Numbered from the stretch's first letter, positions 31,284 through 40,911 are shown. The stretch is 64,000 nt of DNA from Joostella atrarenae (GCF_021764745.1 NZ_JAETXX010000001.1:1009050-1073049); one strand, 5' to 3'. Program-made: numbers and translations. Notes: generated by a model from the letters alone, not told the origin.

Positions 31284-31931
31284 ATGAAAAAGAATGTGAT
31301 TTATGTATGTATTATTTTGACTTTATTTATATCATGTGGTCCTAAAATAATCCAAGAACCAATTGTTTTTAATGAGGAAAGAGAAGACCTTACCTTAGAA
31401 TATATGAAAGAACATTACGGACTTATTCAAGATGAGCCTACAATTGTTCCTAAAATGGTTGTGGTACATTGGACGGAAATTCCGACGTTACAAAAAACAA
31501 TCGATGCATTCTATAAAGAACATTTACCTTCCTTTAGAACGGGAATAGCAGGCGGAGGTAGTTTAAATGTTTCTTCGCAATTTGTAATAGACCAAGATGG
31601 TACTATTTATAATTTAATGCCAGAAACTACAATGGCACGTCATGTAATAGGGTTGAATTATTGTTCTATTGGAATAGAAAATGTTGGAGGTTCCGATTTA
31701 CCGCTTACAAAAGCACAACTAAAAGCAAATATAAAACTCATAAAGTATCTAAAGAAAAAGTATCCTATAGAATATGTTATTGGTCATTATGAGTACCAAT
31801 TATTTGAAGATACAGATTTATGGTTAGAAAAAGATGATGGTTATAGAACAGTAAAAACTGATCCAAATGAGGAGTTTATGATAGCCATTAGGAAAGAAAT
31901 TAAAGACTTAAAAGCAATACCAAAAAAATAA
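31284..31931 (+). CDS. N-acetylmuramoyl-L-alanine amidase lipoprotein
   Basis: This 215-residue protein has a lipoprotein signal (LTLFISC, C18) and an amidase_2 (PGRP/AmiD-like) domain. Zinc-site residues are H62 (VVHWTE), H120 (ARHVIG) and probably D193 (VKTDPNEE); SQFVIDQDGTIYNLMPE and SIGIENVGG are typical of the fold. Such enzymes cut the bond between MurNAc and L-alanine in muropeptides, here probably at the outer membrane. The gene lies 6 bases before an M14 carboxypeptidase, suggesting that the two degrade cell-wall peptides together. Confidence 0.85.
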   Translation: MKKNVIYVCIILTLFISCGPKIIQEPIVFNEEREDLTLEYMKEHYGLIQDEPTIVPKMVVVHWTEIPTLQKTIDAFYKEHLPSFRTGIAGGGSLNVSSQFVIDQDGTIYNLMPETTMARHVIGLNYCSIGIENVGGSDLPLTKAQLKANIKLIKYLKKKYPIEYVIGHYEYQLFEDTDLWLEKDDGYRTVKTDPNEEFMIAIRKEIKDLKAIPKK

Positions 31932-31937
31932 AGATAT

Positions 31938-33413
31938 ATGAAAATTAGTGTTTTGAAAATTGTATTAGCTATACTTTTTATTGGGAGTAATATCTCATTG
32001 TCGGCGCAAGATTTTTATAGTGAATTGTTTGAGAATTATGATTCCTATAAAGAAGAAAGTATTAAGATAAGAAGGTTTACACATGATAAAATAGTGCCGC
32101 TTATTGAAGATTTAAAAGGAGATTCTTTTTTTGAAGTTAATAAGGTTGGAACCTCTATTAAAGGAAAAAGTTTAAATCTGATAAGTTTTGGAGAAGGGAA
32201 GACGGATGTTTTTTTATGGTCGCAAATGCATGGTGATGAATCTACTGCTACAATGGCAATCTTTGATATTATCAATTTTTTTAAATCAGAAGATTTTCAG
32301 CAGGAGAAAAAAGTAATGCTTTCAGAACTTAGAATCCATTTCTTACCAATGTTAAATCCTGATGGTGCAGAATTATTTACAAGAAGGAATGCTTTGGGAG
32401 TAGATATAAATAGAGATGCTGTAAGGTTACAATCTCCAGAAAGTAAAACTTTAAAACGTGTTCGTGATAGTTTGGATGCTGACTTTGGTTTTAATTTACA
32501 TGACCAGAGCACTTATTATAATGCGAGTCGAACTCCAAAGCCAGCTACAATTTCTTATTTAGCTCCCGCATATAATTATGAGAAAGATGTAAATGAAGTA
32601 CGTGGGAATGCCATGAAGCTTATTGGTTATATGAATGAGATTCTTCAAGAATATGCGCCTGGGCAAGTGGGAAGATATAATGACGATTTTGAACCACGTG
32701 CTTTTGGAGATAATATTCAGAAATGGGGAACTAGTACAGTGCTTATCGAATCTGGAGGATATCCTAATGATCCTGAAAAGCAATTTATAAGAAAACTTAA
32801 TTTTGTGACAATTTTGTCTGCTGTTCGAGCTATTGCTACCAAAGAATACGAGAAAACTTCAAAAGATAAATACTTTAATATTCCAGAAAATGATAGAAAG
32901 TTGTTTGATCTTAAATTGATAGGTGTTCAATATGAGCTCTTAGGGGATGTATATACTGTAGATTTAGGGATAGATAGTAGGGAAGTGTCGGCGCATACCG
33001 AGTCTGGTTATTTTTATAAAGCAGGAGTTTCAGATATGGGAGATTTATCTACTTATTATGGATATAAAGAGTTTGATGCTTCGGCATATCAAGTTGTGGA
33101 GGCAAAAATATATCCTAAGACATTAAAAACTATTGGACAGATCCATGAAAAGGGAATCTCATCTTTTCTTAAAGATGGTTATGCTTATGTAAAAGTAGAA
33201 AACCTACCGCAGGATAAAGATGCTATGAAAATACCATTGCATGTTATTTCAGGAGAAGTTTCAACAAAAGTTAGTTTGTATGTAGGTGCGAATCCCACTT
33301 TCTTTTTAAAGAAAAATAGGGTGTTAGAATATTTAGTGATTAATGGAAATCTAGTAAACCTTAATAACCCAGAGCAAGATTTTGGCAATGCATTAATTTA
33401 TAAACCTCGTTAA
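31938..33413 (+). CDS. Secreted M14-family zinc carboxypeptidase
   Basis: This 491-residue protein has a cleavable signal peptide (to about SLSAQ, residue 24) and an M14 metallocarboxypeptidase domain. The zinc ligands are H98 and E101 (QMHGDEST) and H188 (NLHDQS), with the general base E270 (TVLIESGG); NPDGAELFTRRNALGVDINRD is typical of the family. A C-terminal domain of about 180 residues follows. Together with the amidase just upstream it may trim peptidoglycan or other peptides. Its stop shares the palindrome TTAA with the stop of the convergent BCCT gene. Confidence 0.88.
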   Translation: MKISVLKIVLAILFIGSNISLSAQDFYSELFENYDSYKEESIKIRRFTHDKIVPLIEDLKGDSFFEVNKVGTSIKGKSLNLISFGEGKTDVFLWSQMHGDESTATMAIFDIINFFKSEDFQQEKKVMLSELRIHFLPMLNPDGAELFTRRNALGVDINRDAVRLQSPESKTLKRVRDSLDADFGFNLHDQSTYYNASRTPKPATISYLAPAYNYEKDVNEVRGNAMKLIGYMNEILQEYAPGQVGRYNDDFEPRAFGDNIQKWGTSTVLIESGGYPNDPEKQFIRKLNFVTILSAVRAIATKEYEKTSKDKYFNIPENDRKLFDLKLIGVQYELLGDVYTVDLGIDSREVSAHTESGYFYKAGVSDMGDLSTYYGYKEFDASAYQVVEAKIYPKTLKTIGQIHEKGISSFLKDGYAYVKVENLPQDKDAMKIPLHVISGEVSTKVSLYVGANPTFFLKKNRVLEYLVINGNLVNLNNPEQDFGNALIYKPR

Positions 33414-34894
33414 TCGTTTTTACTTTTGATGAGTTCTTTTAGAAATGAAAAACTCATTATTGGGATGAATAGAGCAAAAGGAAGTGATGTGATGATTAAA
33501 AGTTTCTGGAGAGCAATAAGAACATCTACGTCTTTTCTGACGTCCCCTAAAATAAGCATGGCGATACTAAAGAATGCAATTACAATAGACCAAACGATAC
33601 GATGTGATTTTTTAGGGTTTGGATTCCCTTTATCGCTAAACATACTCAATACAAAAATAGCAGAATCAACAGAGGTTAATAAAAAACCTATTAATAATAA
33701 AACGATTACCGAATTAATGAAAAACTGAAGTGGATAGTGCTCAAAAAACTTGAATATGGAAGTAAATACATTTCCAAATTCGTTGTTATAGCTTCCCCAG
33801 CTTTCAATTAGCAGAAATGCATTTTCTCCAAAGGCAGTAAACCATAAGAAAGAACCTAGCGAAGGAATAATCATAACTCCCAAAAGCATCTCTCTTAGCG
33901 TTCTTCCTCTGGAAATTCGAGCTATAAACACACCTGTAAATGGAGCCCAAGCAAGCCAAAATGCCCAATAATAATAGGTCCAATCGGTTAAGAATTGTTC
34001 TCCAGGATTGTACTTACCCAATGCTAAGCTTAAAGGTATGAAGTCCTTTATGTATTGAAATAGGACAGTAAGAAAGCGCTTAAAAACAACAATCAAGTCA
34101 CTCTGAAATAAAACAAAAAGCAGCAATAAAAGAGTAATAAAAATATTTACTTTGGAAATATTTTTAATGCCTTTATCAATTCCTTTCCATGCAGATAAAA
34201 ATGCAAATGCACAGATTAAAAGGGTTAGTATTGCAGCGGTAATAATATCAAGTTTAATATGTAAGAGGTGAGCTAATCCTCCATTAATTTGAGTTGTTCC
34301 TAGTCCTATGGCGCCAACCAATCCGAAAACGGTAGCTATAATTACCAATACATCAATTCCGTTTAGAATCTTTTTATTATTGAAATTATGAGCAATTGTG
34401 CTACTTACTAGCGCTACTTTATTTTTAGTAAATAAATAATGACCAATAACTAAAGCAAACAACCCATAGAATGCCCAAGCTGTAAATCCCCATTGATAAA
34501 AAGTATATTCGAGGGCAATTGTTTTGGCGCTAGAACTTGTTTCTATAGGAGGATTTAAAAACATATAAACAGGTTCTTGTACTGCACGAAGTAAAATTCC
34601 TGCTCCCATTCCTGCGCTATAAAGCATAGAAATCCATGCCCACCGGGAATGTTCTGGTCTATCTGAAATTTTACCTAGGCGCAACTTTCCGAGCGGGGAG
34701 ATAGCAATTGCTAATAAAAAAAGCACACAGAAGAGTCCTAAATACAAATAGAAATGCCCAAACCTATCTCGAATCCATATAGAAATATTCTCTATATATT
34801 CATAAGATGCTGTTGGATATATGTATATAAGGATTGCTAGTATACCTAAAATACTTACGGAAGTTACTAGAAGTTTGTTTTTTAAAATTTTCAA
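33410..34894 (-). CDS. BCCT-family transporter
   Basis: This 494-residue inner-membrane protein has about 12 hydrophobic segments and belongs to the betaine/choline/carnitine transporter family (SAGMGAGILLRAVQEPVYMF; IARISRGRTLREMLLGVMIIPSLGSFLWF). Two substrate-site features are unusual: the glycine-rich motif that normally reads GILxYGxAEP is GILLRAVQEP, and the Trp box reads FWLAWAPF rather than WWxSWSPF. The substrate may therefore differ from glycine betaine. A small unknown gene lies 21 bases upstream in the same transcript. A second BCCT gene is at 49479. Confidence 0.9.
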   Translation of the reverse strand: MKILKNKLLVTSVSILGILAILIYIYPTASYEYIENISIWIRDRFGHFYLYLGLFCVLFLLAIAISPLGKLRLGKISDRPEHSRWAWISMLYSAGMGAGILLRAVQEPVYMFLNPPIETSSSAKTIALEYTFYQWGFTAWAFYGLFALVIGHYLFTKNKVALVSSTIAHNFNNKKILNGIDVLVIIATVFGLVGAIGLGTTQINGGLAHLLHIKLDIITAAILTLLICAFAFLSAWKGIDKGIKNISKVNIFITLLLLLFVLFQSDLIVVFKRFLTVLFQYIKDFIPLSLALGKYNPGEQFLTDWTYYYWAFWLAWAPFTGVFIARISRGRTLREMLLGVMIIPSLGSFLWFTAFGENAFLLIESWGSYNNEFGNVFTSIFKFFEHYPLQFFINSVIVLLLIGFLLTSVDSAIFVLSMFSDKGNPNPKKSHRIVWSIVIAFFSIAMLILGDVRKDVDVLIALQKLLIITSLPFALFIPIMSFSFLKELIKSKND

Positions 34895-34915
34895 AAATTT
34901 ATTTTTAATATGGTA

Positions 34916-35341
34916 TTATGGGTTTTCACTAATGTTGGTTAGATAATCAATTTTATGAGCAGATAGTTTTTTAATATAGGTATGAACCTCTTTGGTTTTT
35001 GCTGCAACTCTTATAAAATGATGATCTTTATGTATTGTGTATTCTTGAACAGAGCCCTTTAGTAAAGATAGTTTGTAATATGGAATTATTAAACCATATG
35101 TTTCTAATAGAGAGCGGAATCTAATTATAATTCCTTTTTTTCTAATTTCAATATTACAAGTATCCGTGTTATTGTCCAGTATGAGTAGGTTATGTATGTC
35201 GATGCTACATGCAGTAATAAAAAGTTTAGGAGAACCAATTCCTCCCATCTTAATTCTTTCTTTTAAAGTAATAACGGTTCCAACTTCTTCTAAGAGTTTT
35301 TTCTTCTGAATAGGGTCGTTATAAGATAAATTGAGTAGCAT
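34916..35341 (-). CDS. Conserved hypothetical protein
   Basis: This 141-residue protein has no name I recognise. It has no signal peptide or membrane segment. The middle part (NIEIRKKGIIIRFRSLLETY then LIIPYYKLSLLKG) has alternating beta strands like a bacterial PH-type domain, which is only a guess. It lies 21 bases upstream of the BCCT gene on the same strand and is probably cotranscribed. The gap of 135 bases to argS on the other strand would hold its promoter. Confidence 0.7.
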   Translation of the reverse strand: MLLNLSYNDPIQKKKLLEEVGTVITLKERIKMGGIGSPKLFITACSIDIHNLLILDNNTDTCNIEIRKKGIIIRFRSLLETYGLIIPYYKLSLLKGSVQEYTIHKDHHFIRVAAKTKEVHTYIKKLSAHKIDYLTNISENP

Positions 35342-35423
35342 CCTTTAAAGATATATTATTCTAAGTGTTCTTGAAAAGAAAATCATCATTTAGGGTTTAA
35401 TATCTGTTTTTATGCAGTGCACA

Positions 35424-35456
35424 TTGGTAATAACTTTTTCTAAATCCGTATCTTTG
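35424..35456 (+). promoter_or_regulatory. argS promoter
   Basis: A perfect -7 element TATCTTTG lies at 35449-35456, followed by C, with TTG at 35424-35426 in the -33 position (22-base spacer). The predicted start is a few bases downstream, close to the argS ATG at 35477. Confidence 0.65.
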
Positions 35457-35476
35457 CACCCAAATTTTTCACAACA

Positions 35477-37261
35477 ATGAATATTCAAGACATTATAATA
35501 ACTAAAGTTAAAGAAGCAGTACATTCTATTTTTGATAAAGAATTAGAAACCGTTGAATTGCAGGCTACTCGTAAAGAGTTTGAAGGTGATACTACGGTTG
35601 TTATTTTTCCGATGTTGCGTACCATAAAAGGAAATCCGCAAGTTATTGGAGAGCAAATAGGAGCTTATTTAGTAGCTAATGTTGAAGAAATTGAAAAGTT
35701 CAATGTAGTAAAAGGGTTTTTAAACCTTGTAATTTCTGATGCTTTCTATCTTAATTTTTTTAGTGAAATAAAAGGAGATTCAAAATTTGGATTTGTTGCT
35801 CCAGTTGAAGGAGAGAAAGCATTAATGGTAGAGTATTCTTCACCGAATACAAATAAACCATTGCACTTGGGCCATGTGAGAAATAATTTATTAGGGTATT
35901 CTGTTGCAGAAATTATAAAAGCTTCAGGTAAGAAAGTTTATAAGACACAGATTATAAACGATCGTGGAATTCATATCTGTAAGTCAATGTTGGCATGGCG
36001 GAAATTTGGTGAGGGGGAAACTCCAGCATCAACAGGATTAAAAGGAGATAAGCTTGTAGGGAATTATTATGTTGCTTTTGATAAAGCTTACAAAGCTGAA
36101 GTTGAAGAATTGGTAGCTAAAGGAGTTGATAAAAAAACTGCAGAAAAAGAAGCTCCATTACTTTTAGAAGCGCAAGAAATGCTTAGAAAATGGGAAGCAG
36201 GAGACGAGGAAGTTGTTTCTCTTTGGCAGACTATGAACGGATGGGTTTATGATGGTTTTGAAACTACCTATCATAATTTAGGAGTTGATTTTGATCAGCT
36301 TTATTATGAGAGTAATACTTACTTATTAGGAAAAGATGTAGTTGCTGATGGATTAGAAAAAGGTGTTTTCTATAAAAAGGAGGATGGCTCTGTTTGGATA
36401 GATCTTACTGATGAAGGTTTGGATGAAAAGATTGTTTTAAGATCTGATGGAACAGCGGTTTATATGACCCAAGATATTGGAACAGCTATCCAACGTATTA
36501 AAGATTATTCTGATGTTGGAGGTTTGGTTTATACGGTAGGGAATGAACAAGATTATCATTTTCAGGTATTGTTCTTAATTCTTAAAAAGCTCGGATACGA
36601 TTGGGCACAACATTTACATCACTTAAGCTACGGAATGGTGGATTTACCAAGCGGGAAAATGAAAAGTAGAGAAGGAACCGTTGTAGATGCAGATGATTTA
36701 ATTACAGAAATGTCAACTACAGCAGAAGAGATTTCTTCTGAATTAGGGAAGCTTGATGGTTTTAGTGAGGAAGAGAAGGAAGAGTTATATAAAACTATTG
36801 GATTAGGAGCTTTAAAATATTATATCCTTAAAGTGGATCCGAAAAAGCGAATTTTATTCGATCCAAAAGAGTCTATAGATTTTCAAGGAAATACAGGTCC
36901 GTTTATTCAATACACATATGCCAGAATTCAGTCCATTTTAAGAAAGGCAGATTTTGATTATGAGAATACTCCTGTACCAACGGATTATAAATTGCATGAA
37001 AAAGAAAAATCGCTTATCAAGCAAATAGAATTATTCCCTGAAATAATTCAGAATGCATCGAACAACTTTAGTCCGGCTATCATTGCTAATTATACGTATG
37101 ATTTGGTAAAAGAGTTTAATTCATTCTATCAGAATGTATCTATTCTAGGAGCTGAAGTAGCGTCTGAAAAAATATTTAGAGTTCAGCTTTCAGAAAAAGT
37201 AGCAGAAATAATAGCGAATGCATTTAGTCTTTTAGGAATTTCTGTTCCTGGACGTATGTAA
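35477..37261 (+). CDS. argS: Arginyl-tRNA synthetase
   Basis: ArgS (594 residues) charges tRNA-Arg. It has the N-terminal Add-1 domain (about 1-100), the class I HIGH-type motif HLGH at 130-133 (SPNTNKPLHLGHVRNN), a KMSK-type loop GKMKSREG near residue 392 and the C-terminal DALR anticodon domain ending LLGISVPGRM. It is transcribed alone from its own promoter and ends at a strong terminator. Confidence 0.98.
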   Translation: MNIQDIIITKVKEAVHSIFDKELETVELQATRKEFEGDTTVVIFPMLRTIKGNPQVIGEQIGAYLVANVEEIEKFNVVKGFLNLVISDAFYLNFFSEIKGDSKFGFVAPVEGEKALMVEYSSPNTNKPLHLGHVRNNLLGYSVAEIIKASGKKVYKTQIINDRGIHICKSMLAWRKFGEGETPASTGLKGDKLVGNYYVAFDKAYKAEVEELVAKGVDKKTAEKEAPLLLEAQEMLRKWEAGDEEVVSLWQTMNGWVYDGFETTYHNLGVDFDQLYYESNTYLLGKDVVADGLEKGVFYKKEDGSVWIDLTDEGLDEKIVLRSDGTAVYMTQDIGTAIQRIKDYSDVGGLVYTVGNEQDYHFQVLFLILKKLGYDWAQHLHHLSYGMVDLPSGKMKSREGTVVDADDLITEMSTTAEEISSELGKLDGFSEEEKEELYKTIGLGALKYYILKVDPKKRILFDPKESIDFQGNTGPFIQYTYARIQSILRKADFDYENTPVPTDYKLHEKEKSLIKQIELFPEIIQNASNNFSPAIIANYTYDLVKEFNSFYQNVSILGAEVASEKIFRVQLSEKVAEIIANAFSLLGISVPGRM

Positions 37262-37286
37262 ATGTTATAACTTTTTTGAAAAATAT

Positions 37287-37321
37287 AAAACCCTCGAAAA
37301 TGAAGTTTTCGAGGGTTTTTT
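37287..37321 (+). terminator. Terminator after argS
   Basis: The arms AAACCCTCGAAAA and TTTTCGAGGGTTT form a stem with a short loop, followed by T residues. Because it is also A-rich on the left, it could work in both directions and serve the minus-strand gene that ends at 37370. Confidence 0.9.
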
Positions 37322-37369
37322 CTGGCCTAAACCAGCATCTAACTAACAAACTCAAATTAATATATATTA

Positions 37370-37720
37370 TTAGTTGGGGTATAAATTATATTGAATCTCA
37401 CATAATTGTAGCAACTCATATTTCTTTGGACGTAACTTAATGAGGCTTGTGAGTTCTTCTACCTCTTGTTTGTTTAATAATATTAGTAGATTCGATTGAA
37501 TAGTAGGAATCGGAATTCTTTTGTTATAAATGGAATATTTATATTCCTCTTCCCAGTATTCAATTTCAAGATTATACAAGTAATTATGGAAACTCTCAAA
37601 TTCAACTTTTGTAAAATTAAAGTTGAGGTTGTTGTATAGTAATTGATACATTTCATTGTGTTTACAATAAATCAAAATACCATTTTTAGACCTGTTTAAT
37701 ATTTGAAGATTTTTGCACAT
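37370..37720 (-). CDS. Small conserved protein, DUF6686-like
   Basis: This 116-residue cytoplasmic protein has no signal peptide. Its start MCKNLQILNRSKNGILIYCKHNE and the FTKVEFESFHNYL segment resemble the small Bacteroidetes family I know as DUF6686; this is from memory. It lies 42 bases after the DUF6607-like gene on the same strand and is probably cotranscribed with it, in a locus divergent from a TonB receptor and an HmuY-like lipoprotein. The function is unknown; the context suggests iron or haem handling. Confidence 0.65.
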   Translation of the reverse strand: MCKNLQILNRSKNGILIYCKHNEMYQLLYNNLNFNFTKVEFESFHNYLYNLEIEYWEEEYKYSIYNKRIPIPTIQSNLLILLNKQEVEELTSLIKLRPKKYELLQLCEIQYNLYPN

Positions 37721-37762
37721 AATTACTTGGTGTTTATAGGTTGTCTTATTTTTTATATAAAC

Positions 37763-38668
37763 TTATTTCACTATAAAGCTATCTATTACAGCTTCTATTT
37801 CCTTTTTACTACTATTTGGAGGCATTGAAAATAAGTGAGCAAATAAAGGTTTGTTATCAACACTTTTTTTCAGCTCGATATCTTTGTTTTCATCAAATAA
37901 ATCCTGCCATTTATTTCTAACTACTTTCCAGAATTTCTTATTATCCTTCCACCAATCCTGAGCAGCTTTACATTTACTGTCGGCAACTTTTGTATAGGTG
38001 TCATATCCTTTTTCTTGCGCTAAAACAAAATCGTTTCCATTATCATCCCTTACAATTTTATCATTGTCTTGTTCATGTAACCAACCGTAATCTGTAATAG
38101 CATGTATATTTCTTCTTTTGGTAACATTATAATCGTCACGAATAGTGTGTTCTCTTCTTGGTAGTGGCGCATCGGTAGTATTTACCCAGTAATTTTTTCC
38201 ATCTACATGTACCCAAGTTGCGCTCCCTTCATATCTCGGACTGTCGTCTACTTGATACACTTTTTGTGTCCATTGCCCTTTTACTTCTTCTTTTGACAGT
38301 TGTTCAAAATTCCACTTCTTGTCTTTATTAAACATGTATAAGTCTGTATTTTCATAAAGCCAATCTTGTCGCCAATGTTTAATAATCATCGTATCATTTG
38401 CAATAAGTAAATGTTGCATAACAATTTTATCCGACTTGTCTTCTACTAATTCTACCCATTCTAAAGCTCCTACTTGTTTCACTTTAGAAGGTTGATAAGT
38501 AGAGTCTTTTGCGTTGTTAAAGGTTTCTGCAAAGTTGAAACGTACTTCATAACATCCGCACATATCTTTAATGTTCTCTTGATCTTGTGCTTTTTTGTTT
38601 CCTTGAGCTATTGTGCTCAAGCTTGTCATACTAAGGGTTAGACCTAGTATTAATGTTAGTTTTTTCAT
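37763..38668 (-). CDS. Secreted conserved protein, DUF6607-like
   Basis: This 301-residue protein has a signal peptide ending near STIAQ (residue 22), so it acts in the periplasm or outside. The conserved MCGCYEVRFNFAETF segment and many Trp/Tyr residues match the family I know as DUF6607, of unknown function. It is divergent from the TonB receptor gene; the 113 bases between them carry a -7 element for each direction and a 25-base inverted repeat. The context suggests a part in haem or iron uptake, for example ligand binding or processing. Confidence 0.75.
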   Translation of the reverse strand: MKKLTLILGLTLSMTSLSTIAQGNKKAQDQENIKDMCGCYEVRFNFAETFNNAKDSTYQPSKVKQVGALEWVELVEDKSDKIVMQHLLIANDTMIIKHWRQDWLYENTDLYMFNKDKKWNFEQLSKEEVKGQWTQKVYQVDDSPRYEGSATWVHVDGKNYWVNTTDAPLPRREHTIRDDYNVTKRRNIHAITDYGWLHEQDNDKIVRDDNGNDFVLAQEKGYDTYTKVADSKCKAAQDWWKDNKKFWKVVRNKWQDLFDENKDIELKKSVDNKPLFAHLFSMPPNSSKKEIEAVIDSFIVK

Positions 38669-38703
38669 TTGGATTTAATTAGTTATTTAAAAATTCGTTG
38701 AAA

Positions 38704-38752
38704 CAAAAATATAAAATTTATTTAGACTGGATAAAAATAATGTATATATTTG
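38704..38752. promoter_or_regulatory. Divergent promoters of the TonB/DUF6607 locus
   Basis: Two perfect -7 elements face away from each other. On the minus strand TATTTTTG lies at 38711-38704, serving the DUF6607-like gene; on the plus strand TATATTTG lies at 38745-38752, serving the TonB receptor. Between them is TTTAGACTGGATAAAA, an imperfect repeat. Neither has a clear TTG at -33. Confidence 0.5.
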
Positions 38753-38758
38753 TTCAAA

Positions 38759-38783
38759 ATTATTAAGAATAAATCTAAATAAT
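38759..38783 (+). promoter_or_regulatory. Inverted repeat at the TonB receptor start, possible iron operator
   Basis: ATTATTAAGA (38759-38768) and TCTAAATAAT (38774-38783) form an inverted repeat with nine of ten positions matching and a five-base spacer. It lies between the -7 element and the start codon, which it overlaps. The TTAGA/TCTAA core resembles Fur- or DtxR-type sites; the regulator is inferred. Confidence 0.5.
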
Positions 38784-40905
38784 GAGATTTCAACTAACTA
38801 AACTTTTTATCTTTTTCTACATATTAACTGGCTTTTCTCAGGAACAGCAAATTGTAGATTCTACTTATGTAAACGACCTTCAAGAAGTTGTAGTTACAGG
38901 GCAATACAATCCGCAGGCAGTAAAAAAATCGGTGTATGAGGTTACAGTAATCAAAAGGTCAGATATAAATCGTCAGGCAGGTAATAATTTGGCCGATGTT
39001 TTAAATCAGACATTAAATATTTCTATTATACCAAATGCTTCCACTGGGAAGTCTAATGTAAAAATGTTTGGACTAGATGGACAGTATGTAAAAATATTGG
39101 TAGATAATATTCCTTTGGTAAACGATGTAGGTTTTGGAAACAATACAGACTTAACGCAAATCAATTTAGATGATATAGAACAAATTGAAATTGTTGAAGG
39201 AGCAATGGGAGTTCAATATGGATCTGATGCAGTTGCCGGTGTAATTAATATAATCACTAAAAAATCTTCTCAAGATACTTGGCAAATCACACCTTATTTG
39301 CAAGAAGAAACTATAGGAAATGAATATAGTTGGTTTGATAAAGGGAGGCACATTCAATCGTTAAGTATAGCAAATAATATTTCTGATAAATGGTTTGCTA
39401 ATGCTGTATTTACCCGTAATGATTTTGCAGGTTTATGGGGAGATAAAGAAGGTGCAGATTACCAATATGATGACGGTAAGCGTGGTTATGAATGGCTTCC
39501 AAAGGTACAGTATAACGCAAAAGGTTTACTAAGTTATAAAACGGAGAACTTGAGGTTGTTTTATAAGTTTGAATATTTTAATGAGACTGTTTCTCGCTAT
39601 GATTCTATTGTTAGGGAGAATTACAATGCTTCTACACAGACTTATAATCCTATTTCTTCAGATGAAATATTTACCTCTGAAAGATTTCTCCATCACTTTA
39701 ATATTAATGGAAATTTTGATAGTGGTATTTTTTATGATGTATCACTTTCCTATCAGCAGCAAAAGAAAAATGCTGAAACTTATAATTACAGGATTGTTGA
39801 AGATGAGAAATTTGATGTTGAAAAATTCGAATATGAATCTCGAAAAGTTTACTATTCAAAAGGGACATTTAGTAATTTTTTAAAAGAAAGTGCCTTTGAT
39901 TTCCAAACTGGATATGAATTTAATGTTATTGATGGTTATGCATCTTCAATTTCTGGAGATTATGATGGAGAAAATATAAAAAGGAAAATTGGTTCGTATG
40001 ATTTTTTTACTTCAGCAGAATACATTCCAAATAGTAGATTTTCATTGAGACCTGGTGCTAGAGTATTCTTTTCAAATAAATTTGACACACAAGTAGCGCT
40101 AGAATTATCTTCAAAATATTTATTTAAAAACGATATTGAATTGCGTGCTGTAGTTGGGACAGCTCCAAGAATGCCAAACTTTTCAGAACTGTATTCTTAT
40201 TTTGTGGATGCCAATCATGATGTTCAAGGGAATGAAGGTTTAGAACCCGAAAATGGGGTTTCTGCATTTGTTCATGCTAAAAAAACATTTCATCTAAATG
40301 ACGAGCTTATACTAAGAAGTAAGCTTTCTGCTGGGTATATAGATATAGACGATCGTATAGAACTAGTAATTGTGAACGATTCGCCTTTGGCATATCAGTA
40401 CAATAATATTGATAAATATAAAACTTGGAATATCTCATTTTCCAACGGATTTATGTATCAACAGCTCAGCGGGAATATTGGGATTTCTTATTCTGGGGTG
40501 TCTAAAGTTTTAGCAAGTCAAAATTACAATGATGATTATCTAAATGCATTACAAGTTAATGCTAGTTTGTCTTATAACATACCTCGGTGGAGTACTACTT
40601 TTTCAACATATTTTAAGCACAACGGTCCTGAATATCAATTCTTACAAGATGAAAATGAAGACGGAGAATCAATTCTAATTAGAGGGAAACAAGAGGCTTA
40701 TAGTTGGTGGGATGCTTCAGTTAGAAAGTCATTTTATAATAAAAAATTACAGTTAACATTAGGCGCAAGAAACCTATTGGATGTTACCAGTGTAAATAAT
40801 ACTACTGTGGGTGGTGGTGTGCATGCTGGTCCTTCTTCTAGCGTGCTTTTAGGCTACGGACGATCTTACTTTATAAAACTATTATATAATTTAAATTTTA
40901 ACTAA
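38782..40905 (+). CDS. TonB-dependent receptor (HmuR-type context)
   Basis: This 707-residue outer-membrane receptor has a signal peptide (to about GFSQ, residue 20), a TonB-box-like region (LQEVVVTG), a plug domain (about 45-165, EIVEGAMGVQYGSDAVAGVINIIT) and a 22-strand barrel ending LLYNLNFN. Unlike SusC it has no carboxypeptidase-like N-terminal domain, so it fits iron, haem or vitamin receptors. The HmuY-like gene follows after 6 bases, as in haem uptake loci of Bacteroidetes. Haem is the most likely substrate, but it is not proven. Confidence 0.88.
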   Translation: MRFQLTKLFIFFYILTGFSQEQQIVDSTYVNDLQEVVVTGQYNPQAVKKSVYEVTVIKRSDINRQAGNNLADVLNQTLNISIIPNASTGKSNVKMFGLDGQYVKILVDNIPLVNDVGFGNNTDLTQINLDDIEQIEIVEGAMGVQYGSDAVAGVINIITKKSSQDTWQITPYLQEETIGNEYSWFDKGRHIQSLSIANNISDKWFANAVFTRNDFAGLWGDKEGADYQYDDGKRGYEWLPKVQYNAKGLLSYKTENLRLFYKFEYFNETVSRYDSIVRENYNASTQTYNPISSDEIFTSERFLHHFNINGNFDSGIFYDVSLSYQQQKKNAETYNYRIVEDEKFDVEKFEYESRKVYYSKGTFSNFLKESAFDFQTGYEFNVIDGYASSISGDYDGENIKRKIGSYDFFTSAEYIPNSRFSLRPGARVFFSNKFDTQVALELSSKYLFKNDIELRAVVGTAPRMPNFSELYSYFVDANHDVQGNEGLEPENGVSAFVHAKKTFHLNDELILRSKLSAGYIDIDDRIELVIVNDSPLAYQYNNIDKYKTWNISFSNGFMYQQLSGNIGISYSGVSKVLASQNYNDDYLNALQVNASLSYNIPRWSTTFSTYFKHNGPEYQFLQDENEDGESILIRGKQEAYSWWDASVRKSFYNKKLQLTLGARNLLDVTSVNNTTVGGGVHAGPSSSVLLGYGRSYFIKLLYNLNFN

Positions 40906-40911
40906 ACAATC

